DNA of 58,038 nt from Candidatus Paralactobacillus gallistercoris (GTDB taxonomy: Bacteria; Bacillota; Bacilli; Lactobacillales; Lactobacillaceae): contig JAHLFS010000031.1 of the NCBI GenBank assembly GCA_018883675.1, positions 1 through 58,038 of the forward strand, given 5' to 3'. The position numbers and the translations under genes were made by a program. How positions within the stretch are numbered: position 1 is the first letter of the stretch; every line of letters starts with the position of its first letter. Below are positions 20,052 to 30,111 of the stretch, in pieces. The notes beneath the pieces are model-generated. The model had not been told where the DNA came from. It did no database searches and saw nothing but the letters and a program-made list of their open reading frames with translations.

Positions 20052-20735
20052 ATGAAAATTTTAGTCGTTGATGATGATAAAGAAATTGTCCAATTACTTT
20101 CAATTTATATCAAAAATGAAGGTTACGAACCTGTATTAGCTTATTCTGGTAAGGAAGCTTTGACTAAATTAGCTACTGATCCAGATATTGCGTTAATGAT
20201 TTTAGATATTATGATGCCACATATGAGCGGAATTGACGTGATTAAACAAGTACGTAAGGATTCACAAATTCCAATTATTGTTGTTTCTGCTAAGACGACG
20301 GATATGGATAAAATCCAAGGGTTAATTACGGGCGCTGATGATTACGTTGCTAAGCCATTTAATCCGCTGGAAGTAATGGCACGGGTAAAATCATTGTTAC
20401 GGCGTAGTCAACATCAAGTAATGAATAATGAACCTGATGTTTTAGAAGTAGGACCATTGACTATTCAAAAAGACTCGCATGAAGTAAAAACTTTAACTGG
20501 TAAACAAATTCAATTAACAGCTTTAGAATTTGGTATTTTATACTTATTAGCTAGTCATCCTAACCGTGTTTTTTCTGCTGATGAAATTTTTGAACGAGTA
20601 TGGCAACAAGAAAGTATTGTTTCTTCCAAAACCGTGATGGTACACGTTAGTCATTTGCGGGATAAAATTGAAGAAGCCACTGGTGAAAAGGTAATTGAAA
20701 CAGTATGGGGTGTAGGTTATAAAGTTGAAGTGTAA
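20052..20735 (+). CDS. OmpR/PhoB-family response regulator
   Basis: 227 residues. The receiver domain has the acidic pair VVDDD at residues 5-9, phospho-acceptor D in LMILDIMMP near residue 54, the conserved T/S and K in VVSAKTTD and VAKPFNP, then a winged-helix DNA-binding domain (VWQQESIVSSKTVMVHVSHLRDKI...VWGVGYKVEV). It overlaps the histidine kinase gene by 11 nt and shares the transcript with a D,D-carboxypeptidase. The sequence resembles VanR-like regulators, but resistance genes are absent, so a wall-stress role is the inference. The target genes are not visible. Confidence 0.9.
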   Translation: MKILVVDDDKEIVQLLSIYIKNEGYEPVLAYSGKEALTKLATDPDIALMILDIMMPHMSGIDVIKQVRKDSQIPIIVVSAKTTDMDKIQGLITGADDYVAKPFNPLEVMARVKSLLRRSQHQVMNNEPDVLEVGPLTIQKDSHEVKTLTGKQIQLTALEFGILYLLASHPNRVFSADEIFERVWQQESIVSSKTVMVHVSHLRDKIEEATGEKVIETVWGVGYKVEV

Positions 20736-21915
20736 TGATCAAGAAAAACAAACTGCGCCTAAGTTAAAAATTACTGCCGCTGAAAAAAGTGAACTATTAA
20801 TTGAAGGTATTGTTACTTTAATTATTTTGTTGCTACTTAATTTAGCGATTGTTGTTTTATTAAACGACATTATTCATAATAATCCCCAGTTAGTTACGGG
20901 GATTTGGATCATTAAGCAAGGTATTACTTTTGGTCCTTATAATTACCACTTATGGAGTTGGCAAAATGTCTTCATATTGATCATGTTATTCTTTGATGGG
21001 ATTATCATTTATTGGCGGTTAATTCGTCGCTATCATTTAATTCAACAAAAGCATGTTATTGCTGAATTAAATTATATTGCCAGTGGACACTTGAATTATC
21101 GCATTCAGTTTAAAGTTAATCCTAATTTGGCGCACATGATTGCTAGTATTAACGCTTTAGTTGATAGTACGAGTCAATCAATGCACCAGGAACGTATGAT
21201 TGAACGTAGTAAGAACGAACTGATTACGAACGTTAGTCATGATTTGCGTACCCCTTTGACATCGATTATTGGTTATTTAGGTTTAATTGAAAATCATCAG
21301 TATCAAAATGAAGCTGATATTTTGAAATATACTCACGTAGCTTATGCTAAAGCACAACAAATGAAATTATTAGTTGATGATTTATTTGAATATACCAAAA
21401 TGCAACAGCAAAATGTGCCTTTACAAAAAAATAAGTTTAATATGGCTTCGATGCTTGAACAATTAGCGGCCAATTTTGAAATTGATGCGCAGAAAAAAGG
21501 CATTACGATTGAAGTTAACTGTGATCCTAATCCGTTAATGATGGAAGCCGATACTCAGAAACTAAGTCGGGTTTTTAATAATTTAATTACTAATGCTTTA
21601 AAGTATGGTAAAGGCGCACACCACATTTATTTAACGGCGCAAAAACAAGCTGATGAGATTGTTATTAAAGTAGCTAATGATGGTGAAGCAATTCCTCCAC
21701 AAGCTTTGCACCAGTTATTTGATCGCTTTTACCGTGTTGAAAATTCACGTTCGAAAGAAACAGGGGGTACGGGTTTAGGCTTAGCAATTGCTAAAAGCAT
21801 TATTGTACGGCATGGTGGATGTATTGATGTTGAATCGAATGATAAATTGACTACTTTTATAATTCATTTACCATTAATATTTGGTGATAAGTTAAAAATA
21901 CAGGGTAGGGAGTAA
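20725..21915 (+). CDS. Sensor histidine kinase, two-component partner
   Basis: 396 residues. Two membrane segments (about 27-50 and 80-99) enclose a short outer loop of about 30 residues. A HAMP-like linker, the H-box NVSHDLRTPLTSIIGYL with H172, the N-box NNLITNALKYGKG and the G2 box GTGLGLAIAKSI follow. The tiny outer loop suggests sensing within the membrane or through a partner. The start is TTG 20725, overlapping the regulator gene. The carboxypeptidase gene begins 7 nt after the stop. Confidence 0.9.
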   Translation: MKCNDQEKQTAPKLKITAAEKSELLIEGIVTLIILLLLNLAIVVLLNDIIHNNPQLVTGIWIIKQGITFGPYNYHLWSWQNVFILIMLFFDGIIIYWRLIRRYHLIQQKHVIAELNYIASGHLNYRIQFKVNPNLAHMIASINALVDSTSQSMHQERMIERSKNELITNVSHDLRTPLTSIIGYLGLIENHQYQNEADILKYTHVAYAKAQQMKLLVDDLFEYTKMQQQNVPLQKNKFNMASMLEQLAANFEIDAQKKGITIEVNCDPNPLMMEADTQKLSRVFNNLITNALKYGKGAHHIYLTAQKQADEIVIKVANDGEAIPPQALHQLFDRFYRVENSRSKETGGTGLGLAIAKSIIVRHGGCIDVESNDKLTTFIIHLPLIFGDKLKIQGRE

Positions 21916-21922
21916 TTTAGTT

Positions 21923-23233
21923 ATGAGTAAGTTCCGTAAGGGAATTATTACGAGCATGTTAGTGCTGTTACTTAGTAGTGTTAGCACTAGTTTTTTGATG
22001 ATAAAGCAGCCAGTTCAAGCGGCGACTGTTAGTACAGTAACCACGATTAATGAACCCCAAATTAATGCTAGTGCAGGTATTGCTGTCGATGTTAATCATG
22101 GCAAAGTTTTATTTGCTCAAGATGCTAATAAGCCTTTGCCAATTGCTTCATTAACAAAGTTATTGACTATTTATGTAGTGTTAAAACAAATTAAGCAAGG
22201 TAAGCTATCATGGGATCACAAAGTTAGTCCTACGCCATCACTTAGCGCACTTAGTCATAATAGTCAATGTACTAATGTTCCTTTACAAATGAATCAACAG
22301 TACACCGTGCGGCAATTATACCAAGCTTCATTAATTTATTCGGCTAATGCCGCCGTAATGTTACTGGCGCAAGCGGCTGCTGGTAGTCAAACAGCTGCCA
22401 TTAAATTAATGCGTCAGCAAGCTAAACAATGGCATTTAAAAGATGTTACGCTTGATAATACCTGTGGTTTGAACAATAGTTTCTTAGGTAATGACCGTTA
22501 TCCACATAGTGCGACTAATGCTGAAAACAAAATGACTGCGCAAGATGTTGCTATTATTGCTAGACATTTAATTCGTGATTTTCCGGAAGTATTACAGACT
22601 TCGCGCACCGTTAGTACCACTTTTAATGACGGCAATACTAATGTACCGATGAAAAACTGGAATTTAATGTTACCAGGACAAAAATATGCTGATAATAAAC
22701 TTAAAGTAGATGGTTTAAAAACAGGTACTTCGGATGCAGCGGGTGCTTGTTTTGCCGGAACGATGCCACTAAGTCATCATAATCGTTTAATTACAATTGT
22801 TTTGCATGCTAATGGTAGTGATGAGCTGGGTAAACGGTTCATTGTAACTAATGAATTAATGAAATATGTTATTAATAATTGGCATGAACAGCCGGTTTTA
22901 ATAACTAATCATGCTAATAAACACTTACAAGCAATTAATGTACCGAACGGCAAACAAACCCGCTTAGCAGTTGTGCCGCAACAAGATGTTAATATTTGGG
23001 TTTATAAACAACAGCCATTGAACGTTAAGTATCATCAAGTTAATATCCATAAAACTTTTGATGCACCACTAAAACAAAATACGGTGGTAGGTAAAATGAT
23101 TGTTACTAATAATGATAATTTAGGTTATCTTCCTGATGCGCAATTACCACAAACTAAAATAGTAACCGCGCACCGTGATCTTAAGGCTAATCTTTTTGTC
23201 AGAATGTGGCGTAAAATTTGTACGTGGTTTTAA
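21923..23233 (+). CDS. dacA: Serine-type D-Ala-D-Ala carboxypeptidase (PBP5/DacA-like)
   Basis: A 436-residue secreted penicillin-binding protein that trims the terminal D-Ala of peptidoglycan stem peptides. The signal peptide ends near VQAA (residues 31-34). The active-site triad of motifs is S76-L-T-K79, S140-A-N142 and K266-T-G268. The C-terminal ~25 residues (LFVRMWRKICTWF) form an amphipathic membrane-anchoring helix, as in PBP5. It is the third gene of the two-component operon, which points to regulation of wall maturation by that system. I use dacA as the family symbol; orthology to a specific gene is not proven. Confidence 0.92.
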   Translation: MSKFRKGIITSMLVLLLSSVSTSFLMIKQPVQAATVSTVTTINEPQINASAGIAVDVNHGKVLFAQDANKPLPIASLTKLLTIYVVLKQIKQGKLSWDHKVSPTPSLSALSHNSQCTNVPLQMNQQYTVRQLYQASLIYSANAAVMLLAQAAAGSQTAAIKLMRQQAKQWHLKDVTLDNTCGLNNSFLGNDRYPHSATNAENKMTAQDVAIIARHLIRDFPEVLQTSRTVSTTFNDGNTNVPMKNWNLMLPGQKYADNKLKVDGLKTGTSDAAGACFAGTMPLSHHNRLITIVLHANGSDELGKRFIVTNELMKYVINNWHEQPVLITNHANKHLQAINVPNGKQTRLAVVPQQDVNIWVYKQQPLNVKYHQVNIHKTFDAPLKQNTVVGKMIVTNNDNLGYLPDAQLPQTKIVTAHRDLKANLFVRMWRKICTWF

Positions 23234-23242
23234 TCGTAATGG

Positions 23243-23276
23243 AGCAGGACGAATTGTTAAATTCGTCCTGCTTTTT
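23243..23276 (+). terminator. Terminator after dacA
   Basis: Arms AGCAGGACGAAT and ATTCGTCCTGCT with a 7-nt loop, then TTTTT. It separates the dacA operon from the S10 promoter. Confidence 0.93.
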
Positions 23277-23310
23277 ACATATAAACACCAAACTTTTTTC
23301 GTAAAAAGTC

Positions 23311-23339
23311 TTGCGACAGTAATGCTTTTAGTGTATTAT
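23311..23339 (+). promoter_or_regulatory. Promoter of the S10-spc-alpha cluster
   Basis: TTGCGA (23311-23316), an exact 17-nt spacer, and TATTAT (23334-23339). It gives a leader of about 165 nt. Confidence 0.75.
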
Positions 23340-23345
23340 ATTAAA

Positions 23346-23505
23346 GGTGTTGATTCTACGGAGGTCAACGCGCTACCTAGGTAAATAGGTAAGATAGTGA
23401 GCAATGATGTGAGAGGTTGCGACACGCCCGGGTGCTTTGCCATGGGAAGGCGTGACGGAAATTTTCACGGAGCTAGTCTACTTTATTAAAATAGACGAAG
23501 GAGGG
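23346..23505 (+). promoter_or_regulatory. Structured S10 operon leader
   Basis: A non-coding leader unlike its AT-rich flanks. Visible helices are CACGCC (23423-23428) with GGCGTG (23449-23454), which enclose CCC/GGG pairing, and GTCTA/TAGAC just before the Shine-Dalgarno GAAGGAGGG. By analogy with known S10 leaders it is a candidate r-protein (L4-type) control element; that role is inferred. There is no T-run, so control would act on translation or through NusA-dependent pausing. Confidence 0.55.
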
Positions 23506-23511
23506 AATCAC

Positions 23512-23820
23512 ATGGCAAAACAAAAGATTCGTATTCGCTTAAAAGCTTATGAACATCGTATCTTAGATCAATCAGCAACTAAGATTGTTGAAACAGCAAA
23601 GCGTACGGGTGCTACCATTTCTGGTCCAATTCCTTTACCAACTGAACGTACTTTATACACAGTTTTACGTTCACCACATAAGTACAAGGATTCTCGTGAA
23701 CAATTTGAAATGCGTACACACAAACGTTTGATTGATATTATCAATCCAACACCTAAGACAGTCGATGCATTAATGAAGCTTGATTTACCAAGCGGCGTTG
23801 ACATTGAAATTAAATTATAA
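23512..23820 (+). CDS. rpsJ: Ribosomal protein uS10 (NusE)
   Basis: 102 residues, 30S subunit head protein and antitermination partner of NusB/Nus[16 protein letters not shown] and the loop [29 protein letters not shown] are diagnostic. I chose ATG 23512 behind AAGGAGGG; in-frame upstream codons fall inside the structured leader. It is the first gene of the cluster, followed by rplC after 32 nt. Confidence 0.98.
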   Translation: MAKQKIRIRLKAYEHRILDQSATKIVETAKRTGATISGPIPLPTERTLYTVLRSPHKYKDSREQFEMRTHKRLIDIINPTPKTVDALMKLDLPSGVDIEIKL

Positions 23821-23852
23821 TTAAAAAATATTAATTAACTGGAGGTGTACTC

Positions 23853-24488
23853 ATGACCAGAAAAGGAATCTTAGGAAGAAAAGTAGGTATGACGCAAATC
23901 TTCACAGATAACGGTGAATTAATTCCTGTTACTGTAATTGATGTAACGCCTAACGTTGTTTTACAAGTAAAGACGATTGAAAATGACGGCTATGAAGCTG
24001 TTCAATTGGGCTTTGGAGATCAACGTGATGTTTTATCAAACAAACCTGCTAAAGGTCATGCACAAAAGGCCAACACTACTCCTAAGCGCTTCATTAAGGA
24101 ACTTCGCGATGTTGCACTTGACGAGTATAAAGTTGGCGATGAAGTAAAAGCTGATACATTCGCTGAAGGCGACATCGTTGATGTTACTGGTACAACTAAA
24201 GGTCATGGATACCAAGGTAACATTAAACGTTTCCACCAATCACGTGGTCCTGAAACACACGGGTCTCGTTACCATCGTATCCCTGGTTCAATGGGTTCAA
24301 TTATTAACCGTGTATTTAAAGGTAAGATGTTACCTGGCCGGATGGGCGGTAACAAAGTTACTATCCAAAATCTTGAAGTTGCACGTGTTGATCTTGAACA
24401 CAACGTTATCTTAATTAAAGGTAATGTACCAGGTGCAAATAAATCATTCGTTACAATTCGGACAGCTGTTAAGTCTGTTGGTAAATAA
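23853..24488 (+). CDS. rplC: Ribosomal protein uL3
   Basis: 211 residues, an early-assembly 50S protein near the peptidyl-transferase centre. [16 protein letters not shown] and the central extension ([15 protein letters not shown]...[14 protein letters not shown]) are complete. Start ATG behind TGGAGGTG. It is the second gene of the S10 operon. Confidence 0.98.
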   Translation: MTRKGILGRKVGMTQIFTDNGELIPVTVIDVTPNVVLQVKTIENDGYEAVQLGFGDQRDVLSNKPAKGHAQKANTTPKRFIKELRDVALDEYKVGDEVKADTFAEGDIVDVTGTTKGHGYQGNIKRFHQSRGPETHGSRYHRIPGSMGSIINRVFKGKMLPGRMGGNKVTIQNLEVARVDLEHNVILIKGNVPGANKSFVTIRTAVKSVGK

Positions 24489-24510
24489 GCGGAGAAGGGA
24501 GGATTAATTA

Positions 24511-25134
24511 ATGGCAAACGTCAAACTATATAAGCAAGACGGTTCTGAAAATGGCACTGTTGAATTAAATGATGCTATCTTCGGAATTGAACCAAACGAA
24601 AGCGTAATCTTTGATGCAGTTGTTATGCAACGTGCTTCATTACGTCAAGGTACGCATATGACAAAGAACCGCTCCGCTGTTTCTGGCGGTGGTCGGAAAC
24701 CATGGCGTCAAAAGGGTACAGGTCGTGCTCGTCAAGGCTCCATTCGCGCACCACAATGGCGTGGCGGTGGTGTTGTTAACGGTCCATCACCTCGTTCATA
24801 CAGCTACAAATTACCTAAGAAGGTGCGCCGGTTAGCAATTAAATCTGTTCTTTCACAAAAAGTTTTAGATGCAAATTTGATTGTTATCGATTCACTTTCA
24901 TTTGACACACCAAAGACAAAAGATTTTGCAGAAATGCTTGGCAAATTAAATGTCAATAGCAAAGTTTTAGTTGCACTTGAAGACGGAAATGAAACTGCTG
25001 CTTTGTCAGCTCGTAACTTACCAAACGTTACAGTAGTTCCAGCTGAAGGTGTCAATGTGTTAGATGTTTTAAACAATGACAAGTTAATTTTGACTCAAGC
25101 AGCTCTTTCAAAAATTGAGGAGGTGCTCGCATAA
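24511..25134 (+). CDS. rplD: Ribosomal protein uL4
   Basis: 207 residues, a 50S exit-tunnel protein and in many bacteria the autoregulator of the S10 operon. The extended tunnel loop ([30 protein letters not shown]) is intact. Start ATG behind AGGGAGGA. The stop overlaps the rplW start by one base (TAATG), so translation is coupled. Confidence 0.98.
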   Translation: MANVKLYKQDGSENGTVELNDAIFGIEPNESVIFDAVVMQRASLRQGTHMTKNRSAVSGGGRKPWRQKGTGRARQGSIRAPQWRGGGVVNGPSPRSYSYKLPKKVRRLAIKSVLSQKVLDANLIVIDSLSFDTPKTKDFAEMLGKLNVNSKVLVALEDGNETAALSARNLPNVTVVPAEGVNVLDVLNNDKLILTQAALSKIEEVLA

Positions 25135-25418
25135 TGGATGCACGTGATGTCATTTTACGTCCAGTTATCACTGAACAATCAATGGCTGAAATGGATAATC
25201 GCAAGTACACATTTGATGTAAATGTGCATGCTGATAAGATTGCCGTTCGTCATGCTGTTGAAGAAATCTTCGGTGTTAAGGTTAAAGAAGTTAATATTAT
25301 GAATGTACGCGGTAAGTTAAAGCGTCGTGGTCGTTATGAAGGCTACACCAAGAAACGCCGTAAGGCAATCGTAACATTAACTGCTGATTCAAAAGAAATT
25401 AAGATTTTTGAAGACTAA
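25134..25418 (+). CDS. rplW: Ribosomal protein uL23
   Basis: 94 residues, a 50S protein at the tunnel exit that docks trigger factor and [19 protein letters not shown] and the loop [26 protein letters not shown] are typical. The start codon overlaps the rplD stop; the ribosome binding site GAGGTG lies inside rplD. Confidence 0.98.
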   Translation: MDARDVILRPVITEQSMAEMDNRKYTFDVNVHADKIAVRHAVEEIFGVKVKEVNIMNVRGKLKRRGRYEGYTKKRRKAIVTLTADSKEIKIFED

Positions 25419-25451
25419 TTAGTTTTCTAAATATTGATAGGAGGAACAGTC

Positions 25452-26285
25452 ATGGCGATTATTAAGTACAAACCAACTACTAACGGTCGTCGGAATATGT
25501 CTGGTTCTGACTTTGCGGAAATTACTAAGACAACTCCTGAAAAGAGTTTATTAGCATCACAAGGTCACACTGCTGGTCGTAATTCTTACGGTCGTATTAC
25601 AGTTCGTCACCGTGGCGGCGGTCACAAACAAAAGTATCGTATCATTGACTTTAAACGGATGAAAGATAATATTCCAGCAACTGTTAAAGCAATTGAATAC
25701 GATCCTAACCGTTCTGCTAACATCGCTTTATTGCAATACCCAGATGGTGTTAAATCATATATTTTAGCACCTAAAGGTTTGCATGTCGGCGACAAAGTTG
25801 AATCTGGTGAAGATATTGATATTAAAGTAGGTAACACTTTACCATTAGCAAACATTCCAGATGGTACTTTGATTCATAACATTGAATTAAAACCTGGTAA
25901 AGGTGGACAATTAGTTCGTTCCGCTGGTATGTCAGCACAAGTTTTAGGTAAAGATGGTCGTTACGCAACAGTTCGTTTACCATCTGGCGAAACACGTTTG
26001 ATCTTAGCAACATGCCGTGCAACAATCGGTGAAGTTGGTAATGAACAACACGAATTGATCAACTTAGGTAAAGCTGGTCGTAAACGTTGGTTAGGTATTC
26101 GTCCAACAGTTCGTGGTTCTGTAATGAATCCTAACGATCACCCTCACGGCGGTGGTGAAGGTAAAGCACCTATCGGTCGTCCATCACCAATGTCACCATG
26201 GGGTAAGAAGACTCTTGGTAAGAAGACTCGTAATACTAAAGCGAAGTCTGAAAAGTTCATTGTTCGTCATCGTAAGACTAAATAG
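25452..26285 (+). CDS. rplB: Ribosomal protein uL2
   Basis: 277 residues, a 50S core protein needed for subunit joining and peptidyl transfer. [17 protein letters not shown] is the family start, and the C-terminal [19 protein letters not shown] holds the conserved histidine. ATG 25452 was chosen behind AGGAGGAAC; an upstream in-frame codon at 25434 lacks a binding site. Confidence 0.98.
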   Translation: MAIIKYKPTTNGRRNMSGSDFAEITKTTPEKSLLASQGHTAGRNSYGRITVRHRGGGHKQKYRIIDFKRMKDNIPATVKAIEYDPNRSANIALLQYPDGVKSYILAPKGLHVGDKVESGEDIDIKVGNTLPLANIPDGTLIHNIELKPGKGGQLVRSAGMSAQVLGKDGRYATVRLPSGETRLILATCRATIGEVGNEQHELINLGKAGRKRWLGIRPTVRGSVMNPNDHPHGGGEGKAPIGRPSPMSPWGKKTLGKKTRNTKAKSEKFIVRHRKTK

Positions 26286-26317
26286 TTTGAACTTTTAACA
26301 AGATAGGAGGTCAAATA

Positions 26318-26599
26318 ATGGGTCGCAGTTTGAAAAAAGGACCATTTGCAGATGCTTCTTTAATGAAGAAGATTGATGCACAAGCTGACCAAGAAAAGAA
26401 GTCAGTTATCAAGACTTGGTCACGTCGGTCTACTATTTTCCCAAGTTTTATCGGTTATACAATCGCTGTTTATGATGGCCGTAAACATGTTCCAGTTTTC
26501 ATCACTGAAGACATGGTTGGTCATAAATTAGGTGAATTCGTGCCAACCCGGACCTTCCACGGTCATGCTGGCGACGATAAGAAAACCTCACGACGCTAA
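26318..26599 (+). CDS. rpsS: Ribosomal protein uS19
   Basis: 93 residues, a 30S head protein. [19 protein letters not shown] and the C-terminal [16 protein letters not shown] are diagnostic. Start ATG behind AGGAGGTC. rplV follows after 17 nt. Confidence 0.98.
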   Translation: MGRSLKKGPFADASLMKKIDAQADQEKKSVIKTWSRRSTIFPSFIGYTIAVYDGRKHVPVFITEDMVGHKLGEFVPTRTFHGHAGDDKKTSRR

Positions 26600-26616
26600 A
26601 GAAAGGAGCGAAATAA

Positions 26617-26967
26617 ATGGCTGATCAAATTACATCTGCCACAGCAACGGCTAAAACTGTTCGCATTACCGCTCGTAAAGCGCGTTTGGTAATTGACTTG
26701 ATTCGTGGCAAGAATGTTGCAGAAGCAATGGCAATTTTACAATTTACACCACGTGCTGGTGCACCAATTATTGCTAAAGTTCTTAAGTCAGCAGTTGCCA
26801 ATGCTGAACATAATTTTGATTTAGATGCGCAAAACTTGGTTGTATCTGAAGCTTATGTTAACGAAGGACCAACTTTAAAGCGGTTCCGTCCACGTGCTAA
26901 AGGTTCAGCTTCACCAATCAACAAGCGGACAAGTCACATCACTGTGACTGTTTCAGAACAAAATTAA
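26617..26967 (+). CDS. rplV: Ribosomal protein uL22
   Basis: 116 residues, a 50S exit-tunnel protein with the long beta-hairpin [27 protein letters not shown]. Start ATG behind AAAGGAGCG. It lies in the S10 operon and precedes rpsC by 13 nt. Confidence 0.98.
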   Translation: MADQITSATATAKTVRITARKARLVIDLIRGKNVAEAMAILQFTPRAGAPIIAKVLKSAVANAEHNFDLDAQNLVVSEAYVNEGPTLKRFRPRAKGSASPINKRTSHITVTVSEQN

Positions 26968-26980
26968 GGAGGGATAACGC

Positions 26981-27634
26981 GTGGGTCAAAAGATTAATCC
27001 AATCGGTTTCCGTGTTGGTGTCATCCGCGATTGGGATGCAAAGTGGTATGCTGAAAAAGACTATGCTACTTTCTTACACGAAGACCTCGCCATTCGTGAT
27101 TACATTAATAAGCGACTTGCCGATGCATCCGTCTCAAGAATTGAAATTGAACGTGCTGCTAAACGGATCAACATTTCAATTCATACTGCTAAACCAGGTA
27201 TGGTTATTGGTAAAGGCGGTTCAGAAGTTGAAAGCTTACGTAAAGAATTAAACAAGTTAACAGGTAAAAATGTTCACATCAACATTGTTGAAATCAAGAA
27301 ACCTGATTTAGATGCAAAATTAGTTGGTGAAAACATTGCTCAACAACTTGAAGCACGTGTTGCATTCCGTCGGACACAACGGCAAGCAACACAACGTGCG
27401 ATGCGTGCTGGTGCCAAGGGTATCAAGACAATGATTTCAGGTCGTTTAAACGGTGCTGATATTGCACGTAAAGAAGCACATGCTGAAGGAACAGTTCCTT
27501 TACATACATTACGTGCTGATATTGATTATTCTTGGGAAGAAGCACATACCACATATGGTAAATTAGGTGTTAAAACTTGGATTTATCGTGGTGAAATTTT
27601 ACCAGACAAAAAGTCTAAGGAAGGAGGACACTAG
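26981..27634 (+). CDS. rpsC: Ribosomal protein uS3
   Basis: 217 residues, a 30S mRNA-entry protein with a KH domain ([18 protein letters not shown]). [24 protein letters not shown] is the usual start. The start codon is GTG behind AAGGAGGGAT. rplP begins after 3 nt. Confidence 0.98.
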   Translation: MGQKINPIGFRVGVIRDWDAKWYAEKDYATFLHEDLAIRDYINKRLADASVSRIEIERAAKRINISIHTAKPGMVIGKGGSEVESLRKELNKLTGKNVHINIVEIKKPDLDAKLVGENIAQQLEARVAFRRTQRQATQRAMRAGAKGIKTMISGRLNGADIARKEAHAEGTVPLHTLRADIDYSWEEAHTTYGKLGVKTWIYRGEILPDKKSKEGGH

Positions 27635-27637
27635 TCG

Positions 27638-28072
27638 ATGTTAGTACCTAAGCGAGTAAAGCACCGTCGTGAATTTCGTGGTAAGATGCGCGGCGCTGCT
27701 AAAGGTGGCACAAAGGTAGATTTCGGTGAATTTGGTCTTCAAGCATTAGAATCACATTGGATTACTAACCGCCAAATTGAAGCTGCCCGTGTTGCTATGA
27801 CACGTCATATGAAACGTGGTGGTAAGGTTTGGATCCGGATTTTCCCACATAAATCTTACACATCTAAAGGTGTCGGTGTTCGTATGGGTAACGGGAAAGG
27901 TGCTCCAGAAGGCTGGGTAGCAGTCGTAAAACGTGATAAAGTCATGTTTGAAGTCGCTGGTGTTCCTGAAAACGTTGCTCGTGAAGCTTTACGTTTAGCT
28001 TCAAACAAATTACCAGTTAAGACTAAGATTGTAAAACGCGAAGAAGTAGGTGGCGAATCAAATGAAGGCTAA
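27638..28072 (+). CDS. rplP: Ribosomal protein uL16
   Basis: 144 residues, a 50S protein at the tRNA sites. [15 protein letters not shown] and the arginine-containing loop [26 protein letters not shown] are conserved. Start ATG behind AAGGAGGACA. Its last 11 bases overlap rpmC. Confidence 0.98.
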   Translation: MLVPKRVKHRREFRGKMRGAAKGGTKVDFGEFGLQALESHWITNRQIEAARVAMTRHMKRGGKVWIRIFPHKSYTSKGVGVRMGNGKGAPEGWVAVVKRDKVMFEVAGVPENVAREALRLASNKLPVKTKIVKREEVGGESNEG

Positions 28073-28256
28073 AGAAATTAGTGAATTAACCACTGCTGAA
28101 ATGCTCGAAAAAGAAAAACAATACAAAGAAGAATTGTTTAATCTTCGTTTCCAACAAGCTACCGGTCAATTAGAGAATACTGCGCGCTTAAAGAAAGTTC
28201 GCAAAAATATTGCTCGGATTAAGACCGTCTTGCGTGAGCAAGAACTCAACAAATAA
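28062..28256 (+). CDS. rpmC: Ribosomal protein uL29
   Basis: 64 residues, a small helical 50S protein at the tunnel exit. [19 protein letters not shown] and [24 protein letters not shown] are typical. ATG 28062 is chosen because MKAKE is the family start and AGGTGG precedes it; an in-frame GTG at 28050 overlaps that site. The start lies within the end of rplP. Confidence 0.97.
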   Translation: MKAKEISELTTAEMLEKEKQYKEELFNLRFQQATGQLENTARLKKVRKNIARIKTVLREQELNK

Positions 28257-28280
28257 TAATCGGGGAAGGAGAATATTACC

Positions 28281-28547
28281 TTGAGTGAAGAACGTAATCA
28301 TCGTAAAGTTTATCAAGGACGGGTTGTTTCAGCAAAAATGGATAAAACTATTGTAGTAGAAGTATCCACAACTAAGAAACATCCTGTATATGGCAAACGT
28401 GTTAAGTACTCAAAGAAGTACTATGCACATGATGAAAATAATGAAGCCAAAGTTGGTGACATTGTTACTATTATGGAAACTCGTCCTTTATCACGTCAAA
28501 AACGGTTCCGTTTATTAGATGTTGTAGAAAAAGCTGTTATTATCTAA
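28281..28547 (+). CDS. rpsQ: Ribosomal protein uS17
   Basis: 88 residues, a 30S OB-fold protein: [21 protein letters not shown]...[16 protein letters not shown] and [15 protein letters not shown]. The start is TTG behind GGGAAGGAGAA. It is followed by a 51-nt spacer with a small hairpin before rplN. Confidence 0.97.
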   Translation: MSEERNHRKVYQGRVVSAKMDKTIVVEVSTTKKHPVYGKRVKYSKKYYAHDENNEAKVGDIVTIMETRPLSRQKRFRLLDVVEKAVII

Positions 28548-28598
28548 ACGAACGTTACTAATAGGCAGTGACGAAGTGACGAAAGGAGGAACTTTCGA

Positions 28599-28967
28599 GT
28601 GATTCAACAAGAAACTCGACTTAAAGTTGCTGATAATTCCGGTGCACGTGAACTTTTAGTTATTAAAGTTCTTGGCGGTTCACATCGTAAAACCGGTAAC
28701 ATTGGTGACATTGTAGTTGCTACAGTTAAACAAGCCACACCAGGTGGCGTTGTCAAAAAAGCAGACGTTGTCAAGGCTGTTATTGTACGGTCAGTAAGTG
28801 GTGTACGCCGTGCCGACGGTTCATACATCCGTTTTGACGAAAATGCTGCTGTTATTATCAATGCAGATAAAAGCCCACGCGGAACACGTATCTTTGGACC
28901 AGTTGCTCGTGAATTACGTAACGGCAACTTCATGAAGATTGTTTCGTTAGCTCCAGAAGTTCTTTAA
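28599..28967 (+). CDS. rplN: Ribosomal protein uL14
   Basis: 122 residues, a 50S protein at the subunit interface: [19 protein letters not shown] and [14 protein letters not shown]. The start is GTG behind GAAAGGAGGAAC. In E. coli it opens the spc operon; here no promoter or terminator is evident ahead of it. Confidence 0.98.
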   Translation: MIQQETRLKVADNSGARELLVIKVLGGSHRKTGNIGDIVVATVKQATPGGVVKKADVVKAVIVRSVSGVRRADGSYIRFDENAAVIINADKSPRGTRIFGPVARELRNGNFMKIVSLAPEVL

Positions 28968-28999
28968 TATTAAACACATCTTAAGGAGGTGCGAAATCT

Positions 29000-29308
29000 A
29001 TGAAGATCAAGACTGGTGACAAGGTACGCGTTATGCGCGGTAAAGACAAGGGTAAGGAAGGCACAGTAACTAAAGTTTTCCCTAAACTTGATAAAGTTAT
29101 TGTCGAAGGCGTAAACCTTGTTAAGAAACATCAAAAACCAGATAACGCAAATCCTCAAGGCGGTATCGTTGATAAAGAAGCTCCAGTACATGTATCAAAT
29201 GTAATGCTTTTAGATCCCGCTGATAACAAGCCAACACGGATTGGTATGAAGATTGAGGACGGTAAAAAAGTTCGTGTTGCAAAGAAGTCAGGTAAAGTGC
29301 TTGACTAA
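29000..29308 (+). CDS. rplX: Ribosomal protein uL24
   Basis: 102 residues with a KOW motif: [28 protein letters not shown]. It initiates 50S assembly. Start ATG behind AAGGAGGTGC. Confidence 0.98.
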   Translation: MKIKTGDKVRVMRGKDKGKEGTVTKVFPKLDKVIVEGVNLVKKHQKPDNANPQGGIVDKEAPVHVSNVMLLDPADNKPTRIGMKIEDGKKVRVAKKSGKVLD

Positions 29309-29339
29309 TAGTTATTAGTTGAAAGGAGGACTAGTGTTC

Positions 29340-29882
29340 ATGGAAAATCGTTTAAAAGAACGGTATCAAAAAGAAATCATGCCATCTTTGATGAAAAAGT
29401 TTAACTACTCATCAGTTATGCAAACACCAAAGATCGAAAAAATCGTTTTAAATATGGGTGTTGGTGACGCCGTATCAAATGCTAGGAACTTAGACGAAGC
29501 TGTTGAAGAATTAGCATTGATTTCAGGTCAACAACCATTAATCACGAAAGCTAAGAAATCAATCGCTGGTTTCCGTGTTCGTGAAGGAATGTCCATCGGT
29601 GCTAAAGTAACTTTACGTGGCGATCGGATGTATGATTTCTTGGATAAATTAATTAACGTTTCATTACCTCGTGTTCGTGACTTCCACGGTATTAGTCCAA
29701 AGTCATTTGACGGCCGTGGTAACTACACATTAGGTGTAAAGGAACAATTAATTTTCCCTGAAATTGATTATGATAAGGTAAACCGTGTTCGTGGTTTAGA
29801 CGTAGTTATCGTTACAACTGCTAACACAGATGAAGAAGCATTAGAATTACTAACACAAATTGGTATGCCTTTTGCTAAATAA
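29340..29882 (+). CDS. rplE: Ribosomal protein uL5
   Basis: 180 residues, binds 5S rRNA in the 50S central protuberance: [52 protein letters not shown] start at ATG 29340, 9 nt after AAAGGAGG; in-frame codons at 29319 and 29334 precede or crowd that site. Confidence 0.97.
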   Translation: MENRLKERYQKEIMPSLMKKFNYSSVMQTPKIEKIVLNMGVGDAVSNARNLDEAVEELALISGQQPLITKAKKSIAGFRVREGMSIGAKVTLRGDRMYDFLDKLINVSLPRVRDFHGISPKSFDGRGNYTLGVKEQLIFPEIDYDKVNRVRGLDVVIVTTANTDEEALELLTQIGMPFAK

Positions 29883-29900
29883 TTCTAGGAGGAAAGTAAC

Positions 29901-30086
29901 TTGGCTAAAAAGTCTTTGGTAGTAAAGAATCATAAGCCTGCGAAATACTCAACACAAGCTTATACACGTTGTGAACGTTGTGGTCGCCCACATTCTGTCT
30001 ATCGGAAATTTAAGTTATGCCGGATTTGCCTTCGAGAGTTAGCACATGCCGGTCAAATTCCAGGAATGCATAAAGCTAGCTGGTAA
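29901..30086 (+). CDS. rpsN: Ribosomal protein uS14, zinc-binding type
   Basis: 61 residues, the short C+ form with CxxC-x12-CxxC ([20 protein letters not shown]) for zinc. It assembles in the 30S head. The start is TTG behind TAGGAGGAAAG. Many Firmicutes also keep a zinc-free S14 elsewhere; none is visible here. Confidence 0.97.
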   Translation: MAKKSLVVKNHKPAKYSTQAYTRCERCGRPHSVYRKFKLCRICLRELAHAGQIPGMHKASW

Positions 30087-30111
30087 AATTGTCAAAGGAG
30101 GTTAAATCAAT

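Noticed and set aside
23437-23511. N-terminal extension of S10 or an upstream leader peptide
   Set aside because: It lies in the structured leader, has no ribosome binding site, and S10 from 23512 already has the full family length.
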